This document shows, piece by piece, positions 1-7,155 of a stretch of DNA of 21,714 nt. The DNA comes from a virus: positions 1 to 21,714 of the IMG/VR virus record IMGVR_UViG_3300047375_000132; one strand, written 5' to 3'. Below the pieces are notes generated by a model. The model was not told where the DNA came from. It made no database searches and saw only the letters and a list, made by a program, of their open reading frames with translations. The position numbers and the translations under genes are program-made. Numbering within the stretch: the first letter of the stretch is position 1; the number at the start of each line of letters is the position of its first letter.

Positions 1-344
1 TTATCAGTTTGTCTATCATTGTGTAATCCTATAAAGTATTCAGCGTCCACCAAAGCCAACGGCTTAGTTCTGTTTCTCTTTATTATAACCAAAGGTTCGT
101 AACCTTTACAGTTTTCTTGCGATTGTTGGTATGCTTTCCACACGTTTACCGCTTCTTGGTTCTTACACTCTATAGAATATGGAAACTGTCTTCGGGATAG
201 AACTCCCATGATGACATCTTCTCCATTAGATCCCATTGGCCTGGATTCAAGATCTTCTGGATCAAAGCCTAATAGTTCAATGAGTTTATCTACAACCCAT
301 TGTTGTAAAGCTCTGCCTTTTGCCTTTGCAGACGATGGCCTCAC
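1..344 (-). CDS. PD-(D/E)XK nuclease, partial (3' end outside window)
   Basis: This gene reads off the left edge; 114 codons are visible. It starts at a GTG whose last two bases form the TGA of the preceding gene (GTGA overlap), the same junction seen one gene upstream. The protein shows a PD-(D/E)XK core: a glycine-rich loop with Asp43 (NGEDV) followed by Glu59-Cys-Lys61 (SIECKN), then an Asn-Gln-Glu helix. This spacing fits small phage nucleases of the Holliday-resolvase/VRR-NUC type. The likely role is DNA processing during recombination, replication clean-up or packaging. It ends an operon behind terminase and portal, which suggests work on packaged or branched DNA. The fold class is fairly sure; the substrate is inferred. 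Confidence 0.72.
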   Translation of the reverse strand, partial: MRPSSAKAKGRALQQWVVDKLIELLGFDPEDLESRPMGSNGEDVIMGVLSRRQFPYSIECKNQEAVNVWKAYQQSQENCKGYEPLVIIKRNRTKPLALVDAEYFIGLHNDRQTD

Positions 345-547
345 TTTTTCTTTTTCTTGTACGTTACTTTTTTACCAGCTTTTTTAGCTGCTGCTTTGGC
401 TGCTTTCATACCCTTTGATGTGTATGAGAATTTTTTATTTCCTACTTTTGGCATTTTTTCTCCTTGTGATTTTAAGAACTGTTTATTTGCTTGTCTTTGT
501 AAAGATCTTTCTAAAAGTTTATCTATTAATTTGGCTATTTGCTTCAC
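341..547 (-). CDS. Small lysine-rich phage protein
   Basis: A 68-residue basic protein. The GTG start at 547 overlaps the TGA of the upstream gene as GTGA, which favours this start; an in-frame ATG at residue 32 (MPKVG) is the alternative. The N-terminal half is a predicted charged helix. The C-terminal half (from PKVGNKKF) is Lys/Ala-rich with KAAKAAAKKAGKK and ends in five lysines. I recall short phage proteins beginning MPKVG with a similar Lys-rich body, of unknown role. The charge suggests nucleic-acid or capsid-interior binding, but that is inference. It sits in a run of three basic small genes between the portal and a nuclease gene. Confidence 0.68.
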   Translation of the reverse strand: MKQIAKLIDKLLERSLQRQANKQFLKSQGEKMPKVGNKKFSYTSKGMKAAKAAAKKAGKKVTYKKKKK

Positions 548-705
548 TTGCCCTTTTTCATCTTATTACTTATCCACATGTTTTTAACAAGTGATGGTTT
601 TTTACCAAACTTTTTATCTGCTTGTGATTTTGCAGAAGAGTAACCTTTCTTGCCTTTTAAGGTTGTCTTCTTGCCTTTGTATTTCATATCCCATACGTCT
701 ACCAT
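544..705 (-). CDS. Small basic protein, 53 aa
   Basis: ATG at 705 opens a 53-residue frame ending in TGA at 544-546. The protein begins MVDVWDMKYKGKK and is very rich in lysine and glycine, with aromatic residues only near both ends. The start lies inside the last codons of the gene upstream (7-bp overlap), and its stop forms a GTGA junction with the next gene, so it fits the overlapping chain exactly. I do not recognise a family. The high positive charge and the neighbours suggest a DNA-binding or minor virion protein. Absence of recognisable domains keeps confidence moderate. Confidence 0.6.
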   Translation of the reverse strand: MVDVWDMKYKGKKTTLKGKKGYSSAKSQADKKFGKKPSLVKNMWISNKMKKGK

Positions 706-950
706 TTTTTACAACTCCAATATCTTGCGGTTAATTTACTAGGTGGATTAGTATCACATTTATGCCTAGCGCGAAAAGACTTACGCCTTTTTGGTTGGTC
801 TTTTTTTATGGTCATTTTAGGATCTCCAAATCTTATCAGTCTAATCTTTTCACCAACTTTTGCTAGCACAGCAAATTTCTTAGACTTTCCTGGTGTCCTT
901 TTTGGTTTGTTATAACCAGCGAATCGTTCGCCTCTATATGTTAATGCCAT
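699..950 (-). CDS. Conserved phage protein with RFGDP / RRKSFRARH / RYWSC motifs
   Basis: An 83-residue protein starting MALTYRGERF. The ATG at 950 is preferred over a possible start at 1019 because it falls one base after the stop of the preceding gene, whereas the longer frame would overlap it. The C-terminal half carries a run that I recognise from many aquatic phage genomes: RFGDP, then M-x-I-K-K, then RRKSFRARHxCD, then ARYWSCxxW. Such proteins are usually annotated as hypothetical. The spaced Cys and His residues (RHKCD ... YWSC) could hold a metal, which is a guess. The protein is strongly basic. Its place right behind the portal cluster argues for a virion or packaging-associated role. 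Confidence 0.78.
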   Translation of the reverse strand: MALTYRGERFAGYNKPKRTPGKSKKFAVLAKVGEKIRLIRFGDPKMTIKKDQPKRRKSFRARHKCDTNPPSKLTARYWSCKKW

Positions 951-951
951 T

Positions 952-1587
952 TTAACTTTTATCCCTATACAATAATTCTGTTTCTTTAATTTTTTTAGGA
1001 TTACCTTTTCTAATTTCAAAAGTATAACCAGATAACTGGTGTGGTTTTAAACCTTTTATCTCATTAATAGCTTGTTCAACATTGTCAAATTTTTTACCAA
1101 CCTGATATGACTTATAAGTATCAGGATAAAAAAGAAAATATGGAGCTTGTTTATAACCTTTTGGTTTTATAGCTATTTCTGAAAACCCTTCGTAAATTCC
1201 TTTTTTCTTTATAAATTCTGCACCACTCCATTTAGACTTATCTTTAAAAGATTTAACAAACTCTGTTTTACCTTTTTCTGTAAATTTATTTTGATTAAAC
1301 TTTTTTAATATTTCTTTTGCTACAGGTTGCGTTCCTTTAACGGCAGGAATCATAGATAAAGTTTCGATGGGAGTTTCTGGTATTAACAGTCCTTTTATGC
1401 CACGACCTAATTTTTGAAATTTACTTATAACAGGATCAGGGCTTGTTTGTTGTCTGTTTAATTGCATTAATTCGTAAGCAGATAATGGCTCAACAATACC
1501 AGTGCGGTTTTGAGGTTTAGAGAAAGGTGTTTGAACTGGAGAATCCAGGAGTTGCCTTAATTTATCTTGTGAGTTGTTGTATTTCAA
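952..1587 (-). CDS. Hypothetical protein in portal operon, 211 aa
   Basis: A 211-residue protein whose ATG at 1587 overlaps the stop of the gene upstream (ATGA junction). The first 75 residues are polar and proline-rich, likely disordered. Residues from about 115 on form a denser domain with alternating basic and aromatic residues (KGIYEGFSEIAIKPKGYKQ, FLFYPDTYKSYQVGKKFDN) and end in a charged tail. I recognise no catalytic motif, membrane segment or signal peptide. Its position between portal and a row of basic small proteins suggests a minor virion or head-assembly role. The domain could also be a small binding or antitoxin-like fold; nothing in the sequence decides this. Confidence 0.7.
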   Translation of the reverse strand: MKYNNSQDKLRQLLDSPVQTPFSKPQNRTGIVEPLSAYELMQLNRQQTSPDPVISKFQKLGRGIKGLLIPETPIETLSMIPAVKGTQPVAKEILKKFNQNKFTEKGKTEFVKSFKDKSKWSGAEFIKKKGIYEGFSEIAIKPKGYKQAPYFLFYPDTYKSYQVGKKFDNVEQAINEIKGLKPHQLSGYTFEIRKGNPKKIKETELLYRDKS

Positions 1588-1760
1588 TGTATTGCTCTTT
1601 CTTCAAAATATATTATTTCTGCATCTTGAGTTACCTCGCCTCCAGACATAAGGGACATTATCTTTAATGCTCCTGCTCTGTCTTTTGCTCGTATCTCTTT
1701 ACCCACATAAACCATGTCGTCAACAATTACCTCAATATCAAAAATTTTGTGGTGGGACAT
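1584..1760 (-). CDS. Small acidic protein overlapping portal gene end
   Basis: The ATG at 1760 (MSHHKIFDIEV) gives 58 residues and a 23-bp overlap with the portal gene. A GTG at 1796 would add 12 residues and lengthen the overlap to 59 bp, so the shorter form is chosen, though its AGGA is unusually close to the ATG. The protein looks like a compact alpha/beta fold: strand (IFDIEVIVDDMVYVGKEI), helix (DRAGALKIMSLM), strand (DAEIIYFEE). It resembles small phage proteins with an xVxVGxxxVxAxDRxxAL pattern. I know no function. The stop overlaps the next start as ATGA, which supports it as a real, translationally coupled gene. Confidence 0.66.
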   Translation of the reverse strand: MSHHKIFDIEVIVDDMVYVGKEIRAKDRAGALKIMSLMSGGEVTQDAEIIYFEERAIH

Positions 1761-3861
1761 TTCCTGTAAATAATCCTTGAGCTTGATCTTTTGCACTTTG
1801 CCTCATGTTTTCTCTGTCTCTTTCCATAATAGCATTTATTTCTGCAACATTGATCTGTGCGCCGTATTTAGCTTGCATTTCCACAACCTTAACTTTAAGT
1901 TGCGCCTCTTCAATATCTCTTTGTCTGTCATCGTCCATGATAATCTTCATTCTATCTGTTTCAGCGTCAATCATAGCCTTCTGAGCAGTAACCTGTGCCT
2001 TCTGCATCTCTGCTTGAGCGAGCATTTCCTCTGGTGAGGGCTTACTATCTTCTTGTTGTTGCGGTGGCATAGGCGGAACTTCTGTATTTATGAAAGATGA
2101 TGAGTCTTTAAAGCCAGCCATTTCTATCATTTTGGTCAAAGTGTTAGCATATTGCTGTAATGATACCAATGGGTTTTGAGGCCCTAGTAATTGCATGATT
2201 TGCTCTTGTTTTTGCGCTACATTTTGTAGAACTGAAAACTTTTCTTGGTCAGAAGACTTAGATATAGCTACATTTACTACGATATCCTTGTCATTATCCC
2301 AGTATCTTGGGTCTACTGGCACGAATTTATTGTTTAACCTGTACACATCTTGCGCATTTTGGTGTTTTATCACCAGGTTATTAACAATTTTAAACATGTC
2401 TTTGAGTCCACCCTCTGCAAAATGTCTGCAAATAAGTTCTACTCTTCCTTGTGCGCCACTCATAGTAGCCGATACAGCTTGTGAGGTGCTAGATTGTAGA
2501 GCGTCTGCGTTAAGGCCAGCTGATGCTTTAGATACGCCAGTTCTATTTTCCTTGGCTTCGTCCAAATATCCTAATACTGGGAACGCTTCTTTACCCACAA
2601 ACGGCACAGCAAATGGTTGTACCATTCCTGGCGCACGCATCCTAATAGGTTGCCCTATGTCGGTGTTTAGTACATCATCTATGTTTACTTGTCCTTCAAC
2701 AATACCCATGCGTGGGAAGATTGAATGACCTAGCGAGTCTAACGTATCACGCATGATTTGTGACTTAGCTGCCTGTATTGGTTTTAGGTAATCAGCAGGA
2801 CATGATCCTATTGCTGTGTGTGGTTCTGGATCTGGACAGAACATACATATCGGTAGTTCGTCCCAAGGCTCTACGTTTACAACATGTATGCCGTTGCCAA
2901 TGGTACATACCCTAACTCTTTCGTCTATGCCGTCTCCGTCATAATCATAGAATAAGTAATGCTCTACATATAAAACATCTTTCCCGCCTGAATCCCCGCG
3001 GTTTGGATATACCATATTGTCAAATGGGTTTCTTGCTTCTATCTCTTCGTATGCTTCTGGATCTACCGCGCTTCCGCCGTAGCCAGCATGCTGTTCTACT
3101 TCGTCTTGGTCGTAACCCATTGCAACTAAATCAGATACAGACTTAATCATTCTGTGAGCAACATAAGAAGAGGAGTCAAGATCGCGCGCGTGCCTGGAAA
3201 GCAACACCTCTTCTGGTGGTATAGCCTCTATACATACCTGGTTCTTTTCTTTCAGTCTTCTGATGGTAAGATCATAACTTGCTGGTATTTCCTGGGTGAC
3301 TTCCTCACCGCTCATAGGATCTATCACAGTCATGCTTTCCATTGTGACTGACTCTTCTACAATTTCCACGTCTTTGTCTATGATTAATGCCTGGTAAGAT
3401 TGCGGATCTAAATTTGTATATTCGTGAGTGGTAGCAACAATGCTGTCATCCCAGAATACTTTTACAAAACCAGTCTTTCTAACCAGCGCATCTTTAAACG
3501 CATCATACAAAACTTGAAAACCGTTATTTTTTTGTTGGATAATATAGTTAATATAATCAGTTTGCTGTTCGGCAAGTTGGATATCTTCTGGACCTTTAGG
3601 TACAAACTCTACAACTTTTTTAGTGCCAAAGAAGGTACGCATGATAGACGGCAACATAAACAATATGCTCTCTCTAACATCGGTAGATATGAACTCTGAC
3701 TGTAACGAGCTAGTTCCCTCTGGCGAATCACCTAAATAATATTCTGTTGATTCAGCTCTTTCCGCGCCAACCATGTGTATAAAATCACTAGCATCGTCCA
3801 TCTCTGATTTAAGAACGCCTGCTAGGGTTTCTATGTTATTGTCATCTATATCTTTTGCCAT
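1738..3861 (-). CDS. P22-like portal protein
   Basis: A 707-residue protein close to the length of the P22 portal (about 725). The portal forms the dodecameric ring at the special vertex, through which DNA is packed and ejected and on which terminase docks. The N-terminal part has the typical helical start with E-Y-Y-x-G (about 40-44) and DVRESILFMLPSIMRTFFG (about 61-80), a signature I associate with the P22/podovirus portal family. The middle holds the core with repeated aspartates (YDYDGDGIDERVRV) and the helical wing with the SKASAGLNADALQSSTSQAV segment. The C-terminus is a long Gln/Lys/Asp-rich coiled-coil (about 610-690), comparable to the P22 barrel. It lies 3 bp after the large terminase gene, the normal phage order. 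Confidence 0.93.
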   Translation of the reverse strand: MAKDIDDNNIETLAGVLKSEMDDASDFIHMVGAERAESTEYYLGDSPEGTSSLQSEFISTDVRESILFMLPSIMRTFFGTKKVVEFVPKGPEDIQLAEQQTDYINYIIQQKNNGFQVLYDAFKDALVRKTGFVKVFWDDSIVATTHEYTNLDPQSYQALIIDKDVEIVEESVTMESMTVIDPMSGEEVTQEIPASYDLTIRRLKEKNQVCIEAIPPEEVLLSRHARDLDSSSYVAHRMIKSVSDLVAMGYDQDEVEQHAGYGGSAVDPEAYEEIEARNPFDNMVYPNRGDSGGKDVLYVEHYLFYDYDGDGIDERVRVCTIGNGIHVVNVEPWDELPICMFCPDPEPHTAIGSCPADYLKPIQAAKSQIMRDTLDSLGHSIFPRMGIVEGQVNIDDVLNTDIGQPIRMRAPGMVQPFAVPFVGKEAFPVLGYLDEAKENRTGVSKASAGLNADALQSSTSQAVSATMSGAQGRVELICRHFAEGGLKDMFKIVNNLVIKHQNAQDVYRLNNKFVPVDPRYWDNDKDIVVNVAISKSSDQEKFSVLQNVAQKQEQIMQLLGPQNPLVSLQQYANTLTKMIEMAGFKDSSSFINTEVPPMPPQQQEDSKPSPEEMLAQAEMQKAQVTAQKAMIDAETDRMKIIMDDDRQRDIEEAQLKVKVVEMQAKYGAQINVAEINAIMERDRENMRQSAKDQAQGLFTGNVPPQNF

Positions 3862-3864
3862 AAA

Positions 3865-5397
3865 TTATCCTATTCTGATTATCCTAGACTTCAGTGGTTT
3901 TTTGAAATTATAACCTAAAAAGTTAACGCTTCCACCAAAACTTGCAGCGGAGGATGCCATGGTCAATGCAAGTGCATCTGCCTTGTCTGGCGATTTAATC
4001 CCGCGCTTGCGCATTTCGTCTTTGGATTCTATTTTTATTTTACCAGTAGAAGTGTATTTATAAAGCGGTGCAGCTAGTTCTGCGACTAGCTCGTCATCGT
4101 GTGGCAATCTGCAATCACGTTGCGTTAGCCAGTCTTTAATAGCAAACCATAATTCCGCGCGCAAGTTTAAATAATTTTTTTTGCTAGAGGGCGCTTCGGC
4201 GACATTGACTCCGCGCACGGGTAAATTTTGTTCAGCCAATCTATCCACCACGCCTGCGCCCAAGCCGATTACATCTACCAATATTTCTTGTGGTCTTTCA
4301 ATGGCGGTACATTCATCAAATTTATTTTTTATCACTCCACACAATTGCATAAGATCCATAGACTTAAATGACTTGATACTCATTACATGGTTTCCCTGGC
4401 GGATACACAGCGCAGAGTTATCACCGCCGAATCGCGCTACATCTAGTCCCCAGATAATCGGTGCGTTAGCAGTTAGCGAGACATCCCTATCAATCGCTGA
4501 CTTAACCAATCCCATTGGTATTACAGTATCATCATCCGCGGATGGAAACTCGCCCATCACCTCCACGCGCGCGACGGTGGAATCTTCGCCGTACTGCTCA
4601 ATCATGGTTTGGAAAAGCTTTTGGTCTGTGCCTTCTACAGTTCGCGAGTCTATCTGTTCGTTTTTCCAGAAGGATTGCTTGGAGTTAAAGCTGTCGTAGA
4701 ATGGCCCAGTGTTTCGGCGCGGGTTGGAGAAAGTAAACCAGTACCTATCGCGCGTGGGTTCGGAGAAGAAACCCTCGGAGACGGAGTAGATGGGCGCGGG
4801 GATACCCGAAGCTTCATCCATGATTAAGCAAACTCCGTATGATGAGTGGATGCCTGCAAACGCATCTGGGTTTTCCTCGCTCCATAACTGTGCTTGCGCG
4901 TAGTAATAACCAGTATCTATCTTAAGGTCATTAATCAGCGCATCTTCAAACCATTGTGCGGGTTTAATCGTGGTGGCAGTCTTGGTAAACCAATGAGAGT
5001 TTATAGACAGCGTGAGCCATTTGCCAAGTTCCGCCCATGTTCTTGAGCGGAGCTGTTGTTCGGTGTTAGCGGTAACGATAATGGTTGACCCCAGGCGCGT
5101 GGAGAGCATCCATAGAATGATCCATGCGACTAATGCAGATTTACCAATACCACGACCTGATGCTACGGCTAGTCTAAACATCTCTGGTAAATCTAATACG
5201 TTGTTACGCTCAATGTGTATTGCCATTTCTCGCAAAATTTTCTCTTGCCACTTTCTTGGTCCTTTGAAGTCTTCAAGGGGGGTGTCTTTCTGTCCCCATG
5301 GGAAGACATACTTAACAAAGTTTACTGGGTTGTCTTTGATTGGTCCTGACCATAGTTCGGTCATGAGTTCTTTTTCTAGTTTTACGCCGTATTTCAT
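3865..5397 (-). CDS. terL: Terminase large subunit (packaging ATPase/nuclease)
   Basis: A 510-residue motor protein that cuts concatemeric DNA and pumps it into the prohead through the portal. ATPase domain: Walker A ASGRGIGKS at 79-87, Walker B with catalytic Glu LIMDEA at 191-196, and a coupling-motif-like FSNP at 223-226. Nuclease domain (RNase H fold): acidic residues in GLDVARFG (Asp319), LVDVIGLG (Asp375) and SPDKADALAL (Asp471/Asp474). Length and order match family norms. The ATG at 5397 has no Shine-Dalgarno; upstream is a long A/T tract. It lies between the small terminase (148-bp gap) and portal. The coding DNA is richer in GCG and CGC codons than the ejection genes. Confidence 0.96.
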   Translation of the reverse strand: MKYGVKLEKELMTELWSGPIKDNPVNFVKYVFPWGQKDTPLEDFKGPRKWQEKILREMAIHIERNNVLDLPEMFRLAVASGRGIGKSALVAWIILWMLSTRLGSTIIVTANTEQQLRSRTWAELGKWLTLSINSHWFTKTATTIKPAQWFEDALINDLKIDTGYYYAQAQLWSEENPDAFAGIHSSYGVCLIMDEASGIPAPIYSVSEGFFSEPTRDRYWFTFSNPRRNTGPFYDSFNSKQSFWKNEQIDSRTVEGTDQKLFQTMIEQYGEDSTVARVEVMGEFPSADDDTVIPMGLVKSAIDRDVSLTANAPIIWGLDVARFGGDNSALCIRQGNHVMSIKSFKSMDLMQLCGVIKNKFDECTAIERPQEILVDVIGLGAGVVDRLAEQNLPVRGVNVAEAPSSKKNYLNLRAELWFAIKDWLTQRDCRLPHDDELVAELAAPLYKYTSTGKIKIESKDEMRKRGIKSPDKADALALTMASSAASFGGSVNFLGYNFKKPLKSRIIRIG

Positions 5398-5545
5398 ATA
5401 TTAAAAAAAATTAAAAAATTTTAGTTGAGTAGTTATACATATATCACCACCGCCACACAAACAAAGGGGGGGTCAAATGCGATATTTTAAGAGCTTGCAT
5501 TAGTTAAAAAGGGAGTCTAAAAAACTATGCCCGCATCTAACCCCG
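5398..5545. other. Non-coding gap between terminase genes
   Basis: No frame longer than about ten codons is present on either strand. In minus-strand reading order the gap holds a run of seven C (5466-5472), a GT-rich stretch (TTTGTTTGTGTGGCGGTGG), and then 25 bases of almost pure A/T directly before the large terminase ATG. No Shine-Dalgarno is visible. Such a gap inside an otherwise tightly packed operon is unusual and could hold a promoter, an RNA element or a packaging signal. Confidence 0.5.
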
Positions 5546-6007
5546 TTATTCATTCGCGCCCTCGCCCTCGCCCTTGGCGCTAGCGCTAACTGTAGGCGCT
5601 TGAGTGCGCTCTGGGAGCGCTTGCGCTGGCGCGTGTTCAATGATTCTTTCGCGCGCTTGCGTGAGTACATCACCAAGATTAAGTTGATGATCTACAACCT
5701 GGCGATCGCTCCAATCCTCTGGCGCGCGGTTGCGGAGGTAGAAAGAGATCGCGTTGAAGTTCTTGTCTTCTATTGTTTCCATGAGTTTTGAAGTTACAAA
5801 TGCCAGGCCTTTGCTTTTCCCACGATCTAGAGCGTCCGCAATTCCCGTACTTTTCTTTTCTCTATGTCTGTTAAATACATCCCAACCAACGCCCAGACTT
5901 CTGCAAATGTCCATGATTCCTAGACCTTGTGACGCTAGATGTTCAACCCTTTCCGCATCTATTACAACTGGTTTACGTCCTCTCTTTTTAGGTGTTTTTG
6001 TTTCCAT
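5546..6007 (-). CDS. terS: Terminase small subunit
   Basis: A 153-residue DNA-recognition subunit of the packaging motor. It begins with a basic KTPKKRGRKP tail, then a helix-turn-helix (about 15-50: ERVEHLASQGLGIMDICRSLGVGWDVFNRHR), then a helical oligomerisation region, with the SFYLRNRAPEDWSDRQ motif (about 88-103) that is characteristic of phage TerS-like proteins. The last 30 residues are Ala/Pro/Gly/Glu-rich and probably disordered, usually the part that meets the large subunit. The gene leads the minus-strand packaging operon, immediately upstream of terL. Start ATG at 6007 follows CGGA at short spacing. The 3' end of its DNA is strikingly GCGC-rich (see repeat entry). Confidence 0.87.
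   Translation of the reverse strand: METKTPKKRGRKPVVIDAERVEHLASQGLGIMDICRSLGVGWDVFNRHREKKSTGIADALDRGKSKGLAFVTSKLMETIEDKNFNAISFYLRNRAPEDWSDRQVVDHQLNLGDVLTQARERIIEHAPAQALPERTQAPTVSASAKGEGEGANE
5577..5627. repeat. Six GCGCT repeats in the terS 3' end; candidate pac site
   Basis: Six copies of GCGCT on the plus strand begin at 5577, 5583, 5596, 5606, 5617 and 5623. Three successive copies are spaced 10 and 11 bp, about one helical turn. They lie within the small terminase coding region for its disordered tail. In phage P22 the packaging start (pac) lies inside the small terminase gene (established), so these could be recognition sites. They may instead be a by-product of Ala/Ser codons (GCG, AGC GCT) in a low-complexity tail. 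Confidence 0.4.
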
Positions 6008-6065
6008 ATTCCGTTTAATTGTACTCTATAAACCCTTTATTTATCGGATTTAAGCAATTAATTAC

Positions 6066-6106
6066 ACATTTATGCATATAAAGTGTTGCATTTAGTGTGT
6101 AAATGT
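6066..6106. promoter_or_regulatory. 7-bp inverted repeat, possible operator between divergent operons
   Basis: ACATTTA at 6066-6072 is mirrored by TAAATGT at 6100-6106, with the candidate plus-strand -35 box inside the loop and the -10 just beyond. The gap of 152 bp (6008-6159) separates the divergent terminase and early operons and contains no gene. A repressor dimer binding here could control the early promoter. On the minus strand TTTACA-17-TATATG within the same stretch could drive the terminase operon, but this is weak. Confidence 0.35.
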
Positions 6107-6113
6107 AGATAAT
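6086..6113 (+). promoter_or_regulatory. Candidate sigma-70-type early promoter
   Basis: TTGCAT (6086-6091), a 16-bp spacer and GATAAT (6108-6113) make a good sigma-70-like promoter. Transcription would begin near 6120, about 40 bases before the first early gene, whose ATG at 6160 follows a strong GGAGAAG ribosome-binding site (6148-6154). The assignment rests on sequence similarity only. Confidence 0.55.
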
Positions 6114-6159
6114 GGGTATTGTAAGGCAATAAAGTTTTACATACTTTGGAGAAGTAATT

Positions 6160-6501
6160 ATGAACGGATACACAGAAAACCTAGAAGAGTTCGGAACAAG
6201 AGAACTCAAAGAAGCAGGTAAATTATTAACAGCTATCGGTAATGGTTTACCAGATGATTTTTATAACCAAGGAATAAAAGTTGGTTTTAATATGAACTCT
6301 GGTTATGTCTTTTTGACTAATGCCGATTACCAGGTGGCTATGTATGATGACGAAAGCGAAGAACTATACAGCTTTTACACAACACCATACGAAGGCAGAG
6401 AGGGTTGTTATGAAGAACTATTGCAAGAATATGACGACATGCACCCAGAAGATCAAGAGTTTATGGATGACATCAAACAATATAATAGAAAGGTGGCATA
6501 A
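6160..6501 (+). CDS. Conserved acidic phage/plasmid protein, first early gene
   Basis: A 113-residue protein with about 25 acidic against 8 basic residues. It shows the pattern of a widespread family of unknown function that I recall from phages and plasmids: Y-T-x-N-L-x-E-F-G-x-R-E at the start, DDFYNQGIKVGFNMNSGYVFLTNADYQVAM in the middle (split here as NMNSGYVFLTN then ADYQVAM), then YSFYTTPYEGREG and a C-terminal EYDDMHPEDQEFM. No catalytic motif or membrane segment is visible. It has the best promoter and ribosome-binding site of the block, so it should be strongly and early expressed. The family's frequent presence on mobile elements is compatible with a host-interaction role, which is inference. 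Confidence 0.82.
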   Translation: MNGYTENLEEFGTRELKEAGKLLTAIGNGLPDDFYNQGIKVGFNMNSGYVFLTNADYQVAMYDDESEELYSFYTTPYEGREGCYEELLQEYDDMHPEDQEFMDDIKQYNRKVA

Positions 6502-6768
6502 ATGAGAATAGGAAACCTAAAGACATCTATAGAACTTAAAAAAGAAGAGGGCAAAAGAACTGCTTTATACAATGGAAATGAAATACACCTAGACAATCAA
6601 ACGATAGTTATCGTTGATTATGAGCAAGGCTACTACCCATTAAAAGCAAATAATGGTTTTGATTATCACGATATGACACAAGAAGAGATAAACCAATTTA
6701 ACAAAGAGCAAGGCTTAAGCAATGAAGCTATAGAACTAATGCTCAACAACAGCATGAGAGGGGCATAA
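6502..6768 (+). CDS. Early small protein, 88 aa
   Basis: Starts directly after the stop of the previous gene (TAA then ATG) with GAAAGGTGG upstream, so it is surely co-translated. The first half looks like a small beta-rich unit (ELKKEEGKRTALYNGNEIHLDNQTIVIVDYEQGYYPLKAN). The second half is a charged helix (MTQEEINQFNKEQGLSNEAIELMLNNSM). I know no family for it. The basic-to-acidic balance is near neutral to mildly acidic. Being second in the early operon suggests an immediate-early factor acting on the host. Confidence 0.74.
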   Translation: MRIGNLKTSIELKKEEGKRTALYNGNEIHLDNQTIVIVDYEQGYYPLKANNGFDYHDMTQEEINQFNKEQGLSNEAIELMLNNSMRGA

Positions 6769-6769
6769 C

Positions 6770-6868
6770 ATGACATTTAAACAACTAATAACCAAACTAA
6801 TAGAGAAGCCACGAAATAGAAAAGCGTGGCACGGCTCATATTTAATTAACCATTTTTTAAAAAACTAG
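6770..6868 (+). CDS. Tiny early protein, 32 aa
   Basis: ATG at 6770 begins one base after the previous stop and is preceded by GAGAGGGG, one of the strongest ribosome-binding sites in the window. The frame ends TAG at 6866-6868. The product MTFKQLITKLIEKPRNRKAW... is basic with an amphipathic N-terminal helix and a hydrophobic/aromatic C-terminus (HGSYLINHFLKN). Too short for homology inference, but position, spacing and ribosome-binding site support a true gene. Confidence 0.5.
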   Translation: MTFKQLITKLIEKPRNRKAWHGSYLINHFLKN

Positions 6869-6876
6869 GAGCAATT

Positions 6877-7155
6877 ATGAAAGAAAAAGACTATGGAAAC
6901 GGATATAACAGCAATAACTCAATCGCTATTATTTGGGCAATAGATGATGTTAAAGACCAACTAGAAATACTAAACGAGGATATGCCCGAAAAGGTTGACC
7001 TAGAATTAACTGATGATGACTGTATGGAAGTTTTAGGTTTTGTAGAATCTAATCATGACGCGTGTTTTGGTATAAGTTGGGAAAACCTATATCAAGGTAT
7101 TCAGTATTGTTTTGAAGATAAAATAAACGAACTACAGGAGCAGGACAATGAGTAA
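6877..7155 (+). CDS. Strongly acidic early protein, 92 aa
   Basis: Ribosome-binding site AGGAGC lies seven bases before the ATG. The 92 residues hold about 24 Asp/Glu and only 5 Lys, a net charge near -19, with an Asp cluster at LELTDDDCMEVLG. Alternating helices (WAIDDVKDQLEILNEDM; ENLYQGIQYCFEDKINELQEQ) are predicted. Phages commonly encode small acidic proteins that mimic DNA and inhibit restriction or nucleases (for example T7 Ocr, established). This protein's charge and early position fit that class, but I see no sequence similarity. Three cysteines are present without a metal pattern. It overlaps the next gene by 8 bp. Confidence 0.75.
   Translation: MKEKDYGNGYNSNNSIAIIWAIDDVKDQLEILNEDMPEKVDLELTDDDCMEVLGFVESNHDACFGISWENLYQGIQYCFEDKINELQEQDNE

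Noticed and set aside
952-1019. Upstream extension of the RFGDP protein start
   Set aside because: It would lie within the end of the preceding gene, while ATG at 950 falls right after that gene and begins the conserved part.
2195-2728. 177-aa plus-strand frame antisense to portal
   Set aside because: A shadow frame of the portal gene, rich in Ser/Thr/Cys as expected from a reversed coding frame, with no ribosome-binding site.
4181-4699. 172-aa plus-strand frame antisense to large terminase
   Set aside because: The minus-strand terminase has intact motor and nuclease motifs over the same bases; the antisense reading shows no motif.
5702-5709. GCGATCGC, the cyanobacterial HIP1 octamer
   Set aside because: I noticed a single copy, not the frequency seen in HIP1-bearing cyanobacterial genomes, so it gives no host evidence.
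6015-6209. 64-aa minus-strand frame in the divergent promoter gap
   Set aside because: It runs through the early promoter and into the start of a strong plus-strand gene, with no ribosome-binding site and an unlikely composition.
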